DNA of 64,000 nucleotides from Sagittula marina (GTDB lineage: Bacteria > Pseudomonadota > Alphaproteobacteria > Rhodobacterales > Rhodobacteraceae). Of this stretch, positions 46,586 to 55,406 are shown piece after piece. The position numbers and the translations under genes are program-made. The notes below the pieces were generated by a model, which did not search any database, had not been told where the DNA came from, and worked only from the letters and a program-made list of their open reading frames with translations. Positions within the stretch are counted from its first letter, which is position 1. Each line of letters starts with the position of its first letter. The DNA is taken from the NCBI RefSeq assembly GCF_014196795.1, contig NZ_JACIEJ010000002.1, positions 62,001 to 126,000 on the forward strand, written 5' to 3'.

Positions 46586-47959
46586 ATGTCCCTCGCCCAG
46601 GCGCTTGACGACTTGCAGCTGTTCCTAGGCGAACGTTTCAGCAGGTCCAAGCCCGATCTCGATGCGCACGCTCAATCCGAAAGCCATTTCCCCCCTGCGC
46701 CGCCGGATGCAGTGGCCTACCCCGAGAGCACAGCAGAGGTGGCGCAGATCGTAAAGGTCTGTGCCAAATACGATGTGCCTGTGGTCGGATGGGGCGCGGG
46801 CACATCGCTCGAAGCGCAGGCGCAAGCCGTGCGTGGCGGCATCATCGTTGACTTTGCACGCATGAACCGTGTGCTCAATATCCGGGCCGAGGATATGGAT
46901 GTCACGGTCCAACCCGGCGTGACGCGCGAGTCCCTGAACGAGGAGCTGCGCGCGACGGGCCTGTTCTTTCCGGTGGATCCCGGGGCCAATGCCTCACTTG
47001 GTGGGATGGCGATGACCCGCGCCTCTGGCACGACGACGGTGCGCTACGGGTCGATGCGTGACAACGTGCTGGGGTTCGAGGCCGTTCTGGCCGATGGTAC
47101 GGTGATCCGCACGGGAACGCGCGCGCGAAAGTCTGCCGCCGGCTATGATCTGACGGCCCTGCTGGTCGGATCAGAGGGCACTCTGGCCCTCGTCACCGAG
47201 ATCACGCTGCGCCTGCACGGGATTCCGGAATCCATTTCCGCCGGGATCTGCGCCTTTCCGGACATGCACACCGCCGCAAATGCCGTGATGGAAACGATCC
47301 AGATGGGTATTCCCATGGCGCGCATCGAATTCGCCTGCGCCGACACCGCACGGGCTTTCAACACCTATGCCGGAACGGACATGGCACCGCTACCGCATCT
47401 CATGGTGGAATTTCATGGCTCTCCCGAAAGCGTCGCCCAGGACGCCGCCCGCTTTGCCGAGATCGTGGCAGATCACGACGGCACCGATTTCCAGTGGTCC
47501 GCGCGGGCGGAGGAGCGCAATGCGCTCTGGGCGATGCGCCACAATGGCTATTACGCGATCCTCGCCTCGCGGCCCGGCGCACGTGGGCTTGTCACCGATA
47601 TCTGCGTCCCGATCAGCCAACTTGCCCGCGCCGTCGAGGAAACCCAGGACGATATTGCCGCCTCTGGCATCCCCGGCCCGATCCTCGGCCATGTGGGCGA
47701 CGGAAATTTTCATGCGATCCTCTTGATCGATCCGGATATTCCGGCAGAAATTGACATCGCCAAGGCCCTGTCAGCGCGCATGGCAGAGCGGGCGCTACGG
47801 CTTGGCGGCACCTGCACTGGCGAACATGGCGTCGGCCTTGGCAAGAAGGATTACATGCAGGCGGAACATGGTCACGGCTGGCAGGTCATGGGCGCGTTGA
47901 AAGCGACGATGGACCCCCAAGGCATTCTCAACCCAGGCAAGCTTGTGCCGGGACGCTAG
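46586..47959 (+). CDS. FAD-linked oxidase, D-lactate dehydrogenase (cytochrome)/GlcD type
   Basis: 457 residues from ATG 46586; a GTG seven codons earlier is an alternative. FAD-binding type 4 domain: VVGWGAGTSLEAQAQAV and ASLGGMAMTRASGTTTVRYG. The C-terminal FAD-oxidase domain has GHVGDGNFHAIL and TCTGEHGVGLGKKDYM. Such enzymes oxidise D-2-hydroxy acids (D-lactate, glycolate) and pass electrons to cytochrome c or quinone. No GlcE/GlcF partners follow, favouring a self-contained D-lactate dehydrogenase. Confidence 0.9.
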   Translation: MSLAQALDDLQLFLGERFSRSKPDLDAHAQSESHFPPAPPDAVAYPESTAEVAQIVKVCAKYDVPVVGWGAGTSLEAQAQAVRGGIIVDFARMNRVLNIRAEDMDVTVQPGVTRESLNEELRATGLFFPVDPGANASLGGMAMTRASGTTTVRYGSMRDNVLGFEAVLADGTVIRTGTRARKSAAGYDLTALLVGSEGTLALVTEITLRLHGIPESISAGICAFPDMHTAANAVMETIQMGIPMARIEFACADTARAFNTYAGTDMAPLPHLMVEFHGSPESVAQDAARFAEIVADHDGTDFQWSARAEERNALWAMRHNGYYAILASRPGARGLVTDICVPISQLARAVEETQDDIAASGIPGPILGHVGDGNFHAILLIDPDIPAEIDIAKALSARMAERALRLGGTCTGEHGVGLGKKDYMQAEHGHGWQVMGALKATMDPQGILNPGKLVPGR

Positions 47960-47962
47960 CGT

Positions 47963-48550
47963 TTATCCACATAAAATCAGCACCCGCGTTGCGGCCAGTG
48001 TGGCGCGGGTGTGGCGCGCATCTGCCTCTGGCGGCTTCAAGGCCCCTGTCACGCAGCGCAAAGGCACATCGCCAACAAGCAGGTCGAGCCACAGCGAAGC
48101 CGCATCCTGTGCCTTCTGCCGAACCAGCCCTTCGGCGCGCAAACCTTCAAAAAAGAGCAACACCCGCGGGAACACGCGGCCACGTCCGCCCTCTGCCAAG
48201 AGAGCGCCAAGCTGGTTTTTGGGATCGGCGGCGGCGGCGCGGTTCAGTTCGATGGCACGCGGAGACAAAAGCAATTCCAAGAGCAAGGAACCAAGCTCTA
48301 TCAACGCGGCCTCATCGCGCGCCTGCGTGACCTGATCCAGACGGTCGGAGATTGCGTCGACATTGCGCGCGATCAGCATGGCAAAAAGGCCCGACTTATC
48401 GCCGTACCAACGATAGAGTGTCTCGTTCGATGCCTTGGCTTTGCGCGCGACAGCCAGCATCGACATGCCGCCAAACCCCTTTTCCTTCAGCAAATCATAG
48501 GCGGCATCAGCAATTTGTTTTTCACGGGCTTCTTTTTCGTCCGGGGTCAT
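47963..48550 (-). CDS. TetR/AcrR family transcription regulator
   Basis: 195 residues from ATG 48550. N-terminal helix-turn-helix: MSMLAVARKAKASNETLYRWYGDKSGLF. The C-terminal ligand domain is unassigned. It is convergent with the D-lactate dehydrogenase gene (3 bases apart) and divergent from a small membrane protein gene, across a spacer holding two similar inverted repeats. It probably represses that neighbour and itself. Confidence 0.9.
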   Translation of the reverse strand: MTPDEKEAREKQIADAAYDLLKEKGFGGMSMLAVARKAKASNETLYRWYGDKSGLFAMLIARNVDAISDRLDQVTQARDEAALIELGSLLLELLLSPRAIELNRAAAADPKNQLGALLAEGGRGRVFPRVLLFFEGLRAEGLVRQKAQDAASLWLDLLVGDVPLRCVTGALKPPEADARHTRATLAATRVLILCG

Positions 48551-48586
48551 GCGGCATCCGATTTCCAATTAGGTGTTGACTCAAAA

Positions 48587-48632
48587 CCGTACACACGATT
48601 ACGGATATAGCAAGGCGTACATTAAATTACGG
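48587..48632. promoter_or_regulatory. Twin inverted repeats, likely TetR operators
   Basis: Two copies of (C/G)CGTA-N8-TACGG at 48587-48604 and 48615-48632, centres 28 bp apart, lie in the 105-bp gap between the divergent TetR gene and membrane-protein gene. Confidence 0.6.
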
Positions 48633-48655
48633 AACTTCCAACCGAGGTATTTTCC

Positions 48656-49039
48656 ATGATCGATCCACTGCCCACCCGAGCCGCTCTCGCGACACTTCTG
48701 GCAATTCACCTATTGATGCTCTTTGCGCTATACACGGAAACGGCGCCGCACCCGCCGCCGACCATTCCACTGTTCGCGCTGGGTCCATTCTTGACCGCAG
48801 TCATCGCCATCGGATGCGCAACATGGATGATGGCCGGCCGCCCTGGCGCAACTTGGCTGAGTGTCGTCACCGCAATATTGGCAATGGTCTCACTTGGCCC
48901 GCAAAAATACGTCGACCCGGCGTTTGCAGAGATCTGGCCCGCCGTAATCACCGGCCAGGTCGCGATCTTTGTCCTGCTGGCGCAAGCGCTGGACGCCTTT
49001 CGCACACGGACAAAGGCACAGGCTGACGTGACCACCTAA
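48656..49039 (+). CDS. Small four-helix membrane protein, unknown
   Basis: 127 residues with about four hydrophobic segments (ALATLLAIHLLMLFALY, LGPFLTAVIAIGCATWMM, ATWLSVVTAILAMVSLG, AVITGQVAIFVLLAQAL). No family recognised. Divergent from the TetR gene with shared operator-like repeats, so it is the likely target; an efflux or membrane-stress role is possible. Confidence 0.7.
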   Translation: MIDPLPTRAALATLLAIHLLMLFALYTETAPHPPPTIPLFALGPFLTAVIAIGCATWMMAGRPGATWLSVVTAILAMVSLGPQKYVDPAFAEIWPAVITGQVAIFVLLAQALDAFRTRTKAQADVTT

Positions 49040-49095
49040 GCCGCACACCAGCTTTCGCCCCGGTGAAAACGCAACAGGCTCAAGGCCTTGGCAAG

Positions 49096-50748
49096 CTATC
49101 CTGCCAACAGCGCCCGCGCCGCGGCCCGTGCGGCGTCGGTCACCGTGTCACCGGACAACATGCGCGCGAGCTCCGTCTCTCGTTCATCCGCATCCAATGG
49201 CACAACTTCCGAAAGCGTCATGCCCTCTTCGACGCGCTTGGCCACGCGCCAATGGTGCGCGCCCAAAGCCGCCACTTGCGGCGAGTGCGTCACCACAAGA
49301 ACCTGTCCCGCGTCGGCCAAAGCCTTGAGGCGACGGCCCACAGCATCCGCTGTTGCGCCACCCACGCCACGGTCGATCTCGTCAAAAATCATCGTGACGC
49401 CCTGCCCTGCTTCCTCGTGAAGCGCGACCTTCAGGGCCAGGAGAAATCGAGATAGTTCACCGCCCGATGCGATTTTATTCAACGCTCCGGCAGGTGCACC
49501 GGGGTTGGTCGCAACGCGGAAGGTCACCGCATCTCGCCCCTCGGGCCCGTCGGGGGCTTCGGCAACCTCGGTCTGGAACACGGCTCGGCCCATCTTGAGC
49601 GGCTCAAGCTCTGAAGCCACCCCTTTGTCCAAGCGTACAGCTGCTTTCTGGCGCAGTTCGGTCAAGGATTTCGCCGCATCCGTATACGAGATTTCGGCAT
49701 CTTTGACCGCGGCTTCCAACGCGCCAATCTGCGCCTCGCCCGCGTCCAACGCAGCCAGGCGCGCGCCAAGTTCCTCTGTCAAACTTGCCAGATCGTCCGC
49801 TGCCACCTGATGTTTACGGGCCAAGCCCCTGAGCGCGAACAGGCGTTCCTCGGTGTCCTCGAGCTCGGACGGATTGAAGTCCAACGCATCCAGACAATCG
49901 GCCACACCGCGCGCGGCCTCATCCAATTCGGCCATGGCACGCACCAAGGCCTCGATCGGGGAATCAAGCCGTCCGTCGGCCTTTTCAGATGCCCCTTCCA
50001 GCCAGCGCAACGCGCCAGACATGGCCCCCTCGGCGCCCTCATATCCAAGTGCCGATGAAGCCTGAGCGATATCGGCGCGGATTTTCTCCGCCGCCTGCAT
50101 CTGCCGCCTGCGGGTGTCGAGCACAGCCTCTTCGCCCGGCTCAGGAGACAGGGCTTCCAGCTCCGCCACAGCGTGCCGCAGGAAATCTTCCTCTGCGCGC
50201 ACCTTTTCCAAGGCCTCACGGGCTTGCGCCAGATCCTTGCGCGCCGCGCCGACCTTGCGCCACGCCAGCCGCACGGCTTCTTGCGCCGGTCCAGCGACCG
50301 CGTATTCATCAAGGATCGCGCGATGCCCTTTGGGATCCAGCAAACCCTTGTCGTCATGTTGTCCGTGCAGTTCCACCAAGGTGTCGGACAGACGCCGCAA
50401 CACCTCCCCGGACACACGGCGATCATTGACCCAACCGGTCTTGCGACCGTCCGCCGTGTTCACGCGCCTCAGGATCAGTTCGCCGTCAACGGGCAATCCC
50501 GCGTCACGCATGACATCCCATGCGGCGTGATCCGACGCGAGATCGAAGACGGCAATCACCTCGCCCTGAGCGGCGCCCGCGCGCACCAGTTCGGCCCGCC
50601 CGCGCCACCCCAGAACAAAACCCAAGGAGTCCAGCAGGATGGACTTGCCCGCCCCTGTCTCGCCAGTGAGCACGTTCAGGCCGGGCCGGAAATCCAGTTC
50701 CAGCCGGTCGATGATAAGCATGTCCCGAATTTCAAGCGCGCGCAGCAT
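49096..50748 (-). CDS. recN: DNA repair ATPase RecN
   Basis: 550 residues. Walker A GETGAGKSILLDSLGF near residue 32, a long coiled-coil centre, signature SGGELSRFLLALK and Walker B VTMIFDEIDRGVGG near the C-terminus. SMC-like protein acting early in double-strand break repair. It follows bamD by 54 bases, with a hairpin between. No GTTC-N7-GTTC box was seen in that gap. Confidence 0.96.
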   Translation of the reverse strand: MLRALEIRDMLIIDRLELDFRPGLNVLTGETGAGKSILLDSLGFVLGWRGRAELVRAGAAQGEVIAVFDLASDHAAWDVMRDAGLPVDGELILRRVNTADGRKTGWVNDRRVSGEVLRRLSDTLVELHGQHDDKGLLDPKGHRAILDEYAVAGPAQEAVRLAWRKVGAARKDLAQAREALEKVRAEEDFLRHAVAELEALSPEPGEEAVLDTRRRQMQAAEKIRADIAQASSALGYEGAEGAMSGALRWLEGASEKADGRLDSPIEALVRAMAELDEAARGVADCLDALDFNPSELEDTEERLFALRGLARKHQVAADDLASLTEELGARLAALDAGEAQIGALEAAVKDAEISYTDAAKSLTELRQKAAVRLDKGVASELEPLKMGRAVFQTEVAEAPDGPEGRDAVTFRVATNPGAPAGALNKIASGGELSRFLLALKVALHEEAGQGVTMIFDEIDRGVGGATADAVGRRLKALADAGQVLVVTHSPQVAALGAHHWRVAKRVEEGMTLSEVVPLDADERETELARMLSGDTVTDAARAAARALLAG

Positions 50749-50777
50749 AGGTCACCAAGAGCCTCTGGAGCGTAAGA

Positions 50778-50794
50778 CGGGGAGAGCCTCCCCG
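50778..50794 (-). terminator. Hairpin between bamD and recN
   Basis: Perfect 7-bp stem CGGGGAG/CTCCCCG with a 3-base loop just after the bamD stop on the minus strand; no long T-tract, so probably partial termination. Confidence 0.5.
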
Positions 50795-50802
50795 CCGCCC
50801 CC

Positions 50803-51657
50803 TCAGAGCCACTCACCTTTCAGCATCTGGCGGTAAACCGCACCCAGCCAATTGCTGTCGAAGGCTTTCGGCTCCAGCCCTTGTTTGGTCAGCAATGCAT
50901 AGCTGTCTTCGTACCATTCCGTAGACTGGTAGTTGTAGCCAAGCACCGCGCCAGCGGTCTGCGCCTCTTCCAGCAGGCCCAACGACAGGTAGCTTTCCAC
51001 CAAGCGGTGCAACGCCTCTGGGGTATGGGTTGTGGTCTGGAAATCCTCGACCACCACACGGAACCGCGAGATCGCCGCGCCGTAGTGCTGACGCTTCAGG
51101 TAGTAGCGCCCGATTTCCATTTCCTTGCCGGCAAGGTGATCGAAGGCCAGATCGAATTTCAGCACCGAAGAGCGCGCATATTCGCTGTCGGGATAGCGTT
51201 CGATCACGGCGCGCAGGGCCTGCAACGCCTGAAACGTCAGCCCCTGATCACGCCCCACCAGTTCGATCTGATCGTAGTACGACAAAGCCAGGAGATACTG
51301 CGCATAGGCCGCGTCATCATCGGCAGGATAAAAGTCGATAAAGCGCTGCGCCGATGAGCGTGCGTTCTCGTAATCCTTATCCTTGTGATAGGCGTAGGCC
51401 TGCATGATCAGCGCACGCTTGGCCCATTCGGAATAGGGATACAGACGCTCGATTTCACCGAAGTAAAATGCGCCGTCTTCCCAATCCTTGCGCGACATCT
51501 CGTATTCGCCGCGTTCAAAAATCTGTTTAGCTGTATAGGTTTCCAACGGCGCACCGTCCGGCCCCACACCTTTGCGCTGCAGTTCACCGCAGCCCGACAA
51601 CAGCAGAACAACGATGCCCATCCCGAACACCACAGCCCGCGATCTGCCCCCAGTCAT
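50803..51657 (-). CDS. bamD: Outer-membrane assembly lipoprotein BamD
   Basis: 284 residues from ATG 51657. Lipoprotein signal with lipobox LLSGC (about residues 19-23). The mature protein is a TPR series (AKQIFERGEYEMSRKDWEDG, AKRALIMQAYAYHKDKDYENA, EYARSSVLKFDLAFDHLAGKE read in parts). It is the BamA-partner scaffold that inserts beta-barrels. Placed after lpxC in the dcw-linked run, as usual in Rhodobacterales. Confidence 0.94.
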   Translation of the reverse strand: MTGGRSRAVVFGMGIVVLLLSGCGELQRKGVGPDGAPLETYTAKQIFERGEYEMSRKDWEDGAFYFGEIERLYPYSEWAKRALIMQAYAYHKDKDYENARSSAQRFIDFYPADDDAAYAQYLLALSYYDQIELVGRDQGLTFQALQALRAVIERYPDSEYARSSVLKFDLAFDHLAGKEMEIGRYYLKRQHYGAAISRFRVVVEDFQTTTHTPEALHRLVESYLSLGLLEEAQTAGAVLGYNYQSTEWYEDSYALLTKQGLEPKAFDSNWLGAVYRQMLKGEWL

Positions 51658-51829
51658 CACCACCACCGTCCTCTGTTCTTCCCGGCCCTCACGCGGAAGC
51701 GATCATCGAGCCATCTTTGGACCGGGTCTAGCATACTAATTCGGCGGGCAAAACGCCCTATTGGCGGATTGGGAAGATGAAGGTCGCAAGAAGTTGCCGC
51801 AGCCATGACGTGCAATAGGACCAGCGGCT

Positions 51830-52768
51830 TCAGGCGACGGCCACTTGCGGGATCTCATCGCTCTCCACGCCTGCGCCCGGAAGGCTGGCGGCCGTCATCG
51901 GGTCACAGGTCACCAACCGCCATGCGCCCGGCTTGGCGAACATCGCGCGCAACAGGGCATTTGTCATGGCATGACCCGCCTTGTGCCCCTCGTACAGGCC
52001 AAGGATCGGGGCACCGGCGAGGGCAAGATCGCCCAACGCGTCCAGCATCTTGTGGCGCACAGCTTCATCCGCGTGACGCAGGCCGCCGGGGCTGAGGACC
52101 TTGTCGCCATCAACCACAACTGCATTTTCAAAGGTGCCGCCCAAGGCCTTGCCCGCGGCGCGCATCGCGTCAACGTCGGACGCGCGACAAAATGTGCGGC
52201 TGTCGGAAAGTTCGCGAACGAAGGTGCCATTGGCAAGGCTCAGCCGCTTTTCCTGACGACCGATTGCAGCATCCGCGAACTCGATCTCGAAGGACATTTC
52301 CAGGCCGTTCGACGGCTCCGCCGACGGCGACAGGCGCGCCCAACCGGATGGCGTCTGCACCTCGATGGTGTCGAGAACCTCGATGGCCCGGATGCGCGCA
52401 TTCTGACGACGAAGACCGACCGAAAGGATGCCGCGCACGAAGGGAACGGACGACCCATCCAGGATCGGTGCCTCCGGCCCGTCAATCTCGATCAATGCGT
52501 TGTGCACGCCGCAGCCGGCCAGCGCGGCCATGACGTGTTCAATCGTCGAGACCGCCACGCCTTCGCCGTTAACTATTTCCGTACACAGGGGCGATGTTTC
52601 GACCACGTCCCAGCGCGCCGGAATCAAACCGTTGCCAACTTCGACATCGGTTCGACGAAACCACACGCCATGGTTCGCAGGCGCTGGACGAATGATCATG
52701 CGCACGGCTGCACCTGAGTGCAGACCGGTGCCTTCGAAGATGGCGCTGGAGCGCAAGGTGTTTTGCAC
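51830..52768 (-). CDS. lpxC: UDP-3-O-acyl-N-acetylglucosamine deacetylase LpxC
   Basis: 312 residues. N-terminal start QNTLRSSAIFEGTGLHSG. Zinc ligands are the His in TIEHVMAALAGCGV and the His/Asp in VRHKMLDALGDLAL; the catalytic His is in YEGHKAGHAM. First committed step of lipid A synthesis. It follows ftsZ across a 567-base gap. Confidence 0.96.
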   Translation of the reverse strand: MQNTLRSSAIFEGTGLHSGAAVRMIIRPAPANHGVWFRRTDVEVGNGLIPARWDVVETSPLCTEIVNGEGVAVSTIEHVMAALAGCGVHNALIEIDGPEAPILDGSSVPFVRGILSVGLRRQNARIRAIEVLDTIEVQTPSGWARLSPSAEPSNGLEMSFEIEFADAAIGRQEKRLSLANGTFVRELSDSRTFCRASDVDAMRAAGKALGGTFENAVVVDGDKVLSPGGLRHADEAVRHKMLDALGDLALAGAPILGLYEGHKAGHAMTNALLRAMFAKPGAWRLVTCDPMTAASLPGAGVESDEIPQVAVA

Positions 52769-53335
52769 GAGATCATCCTAACGTTTTGCACGCCTCCCGA
52801 AAACGGGTGCGGCTCTGAGGTTAGAGATAGGGCATGGGGGGCGGTGGCCTCAAATCAAAGATTGTAACCGAGTGAAACATCTACCAGTGGCCATAGGCGC
52901 TGCCCCGCGCAAATCGCTTTTGGATACAGGCAACCCTCTGATATAAATCAATATATCATGTTGTTCCTCGTGAGGCGCGCCGCCCACAAAACACGACATC
53001 CACCACAATTGCTACAAGACTGTGACACAGATGTCTGCTTCAGGCGACCAGTTGGCCGCAATCGAGCGGGGCAGCTACCCACTCACAGATGGTTCATCCG
53101 ACACCACTTAGCGATGCGAGGTGCCTTGAGGACACGTGACCGGACGAAAGGGTCGCAAACTGGAAGGCCTGATTGACGACCTGAAACCCCCTTGGGCACC
53201 GCAGACCATGCACGAAGTGACGCAATCCATAAACAAAAGCCCCTTCCCGAAATGGAAAAGCGCCCCCTGTTTTCCAGAGAGCGCCATCCAAGAGGATCTC
53301 GGTTACCCGAGACGATTTCTTTAGGTTCGGTACGT
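52769..53335. other. Intergenic region between ftsZ and lpxC
   Basis: 567 bases with no gene I can support; two small plus-strand frames (52958, 53136) and one minus-strand frame lack ribosome sites and family resemblance. Contains an Fnr-like site and a TGATATA/TATATCA inverted repeat at 52939-52958. Confidence 0.5.
52938..52951. promoter_or_regulatory. Fnr-like box
   Basis: CTGAT-ATAA-ATCAA matches the TTGAT-N4-ATCAA Fnr/FnrL consensus at nine of ten defined positions. It lies about 170 bases upstream of lpxC. Confidence 0.35.
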
Positions 53336-54964
53336 TCAGTTTGCCTGGCGACGCAGGAACGCCGGGATCTCGATACGGTCTTCCTCCGGGTCCGCTTCCG
53401 GAGCGGGCGCAGGTGCCGGGCGTTGGCCCTGCATCGGAGGCTGACGACGTGCGGGCTGCGCCGGTTGCTGCTGCTCGCCGCCGTGGCCAGTCATCCGGCC
53501 GATCAAGGAATTCACCGAGAAGCGCGGTTTGTCCTCACCCTGAGCGGCAGCAGCATCCGCTGCGGCACCAGGTGCTTGGCCGTGCTCGTCACGGGTACGG
53601 GCTGCGGCTGCCTTCAAGCGATCCAGAGCGGCAGGGCTCGGCTCACCGGGGACCGGCTTGCGCGGAGCGACGAAATCGTTCGGGTCCGCTTCGATATCGG
53701 CCTGAGGACGGAAATCCGCGACCTGTGGCTGGTAGGCTGGCGGCGGCAGGCCGTCGTCATCCATACGCACCGGCGCAGGGGTCTGCGCCTCGTCTTCGAA
53801 GACGTCGTCCATGTGGTCGTCAGAGGCGGACCGGTTGGACTCCATTTCGTCAAACAGCGGTTCCTGTACAGGCTTCTGCGCCACGGCAGGCTGGGCCTTC
53901 GGGGCGGGCGCCGGAGCAGGCTCCTCAGCAGCGGCTGACTGCTGACGCAGCGGATGCGACAGCGAACGGCGCGGGACAGGCGTGTCGGCGATGTTGTCAG
54001 TCGCGTCGATGCCGGTGGCCACGACAGACACGCGCATCATACCGCCAAGGCTTTCGTCCATTGTCGAGCCGACGATGATGTTGGCGTCCTGGTCCACTTC
54101 TTCGCGGATGCGGTTCGCCGCTTCGTCCAGTTCAAACAGGGTCAGGTCAGTGCCGCCCGTGATATTGATCAGCACACCCTTCGCGCCCTTGAGCGAGATT
54201 TCGTCCAACAGCGGGTTCGCGATTGCCTTCTCGGCGGCCTGAATGGCGCGATCTTCGCCCTCTGCCTCACCGGTGCCCATCATGGCTTTGCCCATCTCGT
54301 CCATGACGGCGCGCACGTCGGCAAAGTCGAGGTTGATCAGGCCGGGACGGACCATCAGATCGGTCACACCCTTCACGCCCTGATACAGGACATCATCCGC
54401 CAAAGAGAACGCCTCGGTGAAGGTCGTCTTTTCATTGGCCAGACGGAAAAGGTTCTGGTTGGGAATGATGATCAGCGTGTCGACCATCTTTTGCAGCGTC
54501 TCGACACCTTCCTCAGCTTGGCGCATGCGTTTCGCGCCTTCGAACTGAAAAGGTTTCGTGACAACACCGACGGTTAGAACGCCAAGTTCACGCGCTGCCT
54601 GAGCAATGATCGGGGCCGCGCCAGTGCCGGTTCCGCCGCCCATACCAGCGGTGATAAAGCACATGTGTGCGCCCGCCAGATGGTCCACAATGCTCTCGAT
54701 GCTCTCTTCAGCGGCTGCGGCGCCTACGCTTGCGCGCGCCCCTGCACCAAGACCTTCGGTGACCTTCACACCCAGCTGGATGCGGCTTTGCGACTGGCTT
54801 TGCTGGAGCGCTTGAGCGTCCGTATTGGCGACAACGAAGTCGACGCCTTCGAGCCGTTTTTCAATCATGTTGTTGACGGCGTTGCCGCCTGCCCCGCCCA
54901 CGCCAAAGACCGTGATGCGCGGCTTCAATTCATCCTGTCCGGGCATGGAAAGGTTCAGTGCCAT
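53336..54964 (-). CDS. ftsZ: Cell division GTPase FtsZ
   Basis: 542 residues, longer than the ~380 of E. coli. GTPase domain: [13 protein letters not shown], tubulin signature [14 protein letters not shown]7-loop region [12 protein letters not shown]. After residue ~320 comes a long, Pro/Ala/Gln-rich linker of about 200 residues, then the conserved C-terminal peptide [12 protein letters not shown] that binds FtsA. Long linkers are common in Rhodobacterales. It polymerises into the Z-ring. Separated from ftsA by 442 bases, so it probably has its own promoter. Confidence 0.97.
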   Translation of the reverse strand: MALNLSMPGQDELKPRITVFGVGGAGGNAVNNMIEKRLEGVDFVVANTDAQALQQSQSQSRIQLGVKVTEGLGAGARASVGAAAAEESIESIVDHLAGAHMCFITAGMGGGTGTGAAPIIAQAARELGVLTVGVVTKPFQFEGAKRMRQAEEGVETLQKMVDTLIIIPNQNLFRLANEKTTFTEAFSLADDVLYQGVKGVTDLMVRPGLINLDFADVRAVMDEMGKAMMGTGEAEGEDRAIQAAEKAIANPLLDEISLKGAKGVLINITGGTDLTLFELDEAANRIREEVDQDANIIVGSTMDESLGGMMRVSVVATGIDATDNIADTPVPRRSLSHPLRQQSAAAEEPAPAPAPKAQPAVAQKPVQEPLFDEMESNRSASDDHMDDVFEDEAQTPAPVRMDDDGLPPPAYQPQVADFRPQADIEADPNDFVAPRKPVPGEPSPAALDRLKAAAARTRDEHGQAPGAAADAAAAQGEDKPRFSVNSLIGRMTGHGGEQQQPAQPARRQPPMQGQRPAPAPAPEADPEEDRIEIPAFLRRQAN

Positions 54965-55406
54965 GGTTTGTCCGCCTGTGTTCTTATCGACTTGGTTTTC
55001 TCACCCATCCAGGCACGTAGCCTGCCTGTTAATGATGAGTTTACCGGGATTAGCCCTTGGCGTCACGCAAAAATCTGGGTTAATCCACCAAATATGGCAG
55101 AAAAAAGGCTCCCAACCGCGCCTTTTCGCTGTCGCGTCCACATGCAGTAGGCAAGAGTTCGCGCACCACAAATCACGGCGCAAAGCGCACCGCATCAAAA
55201 GTGTCTACAGGTCACGTTTGGATCCTGCCCGATCCCGGTATGGCGGGTTTATCCCGCCGTTATCCACAGAGTTCCTAACAGCTGTGAAGCCTGCCGTCAC
55301 CCCCATATTGTGCTCGGTTTACCTGCACACGCCAAATTGACGGTGGATATCTAGAGCAAGGTCCGACACGGGGGAACCCTTCGTGCCAGACCAAAGCAAA
55401 ATCATA
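54965..55406. other. Intergenic region upstream of ftsZ
   Basis: 442 bases with no gene. Contains a CtrA-like TTAA-N7-TTTA site at 55029-55043 close to the ftsZ start, in the place where ftsZ promoters lie. Confidence 0.5.

Noticed and set aside
52958-53324. Two small plus-strand frames between lpxC and ftsZ
   Set aside because: No ribosome sites, no family resemblance, and unusual composition.
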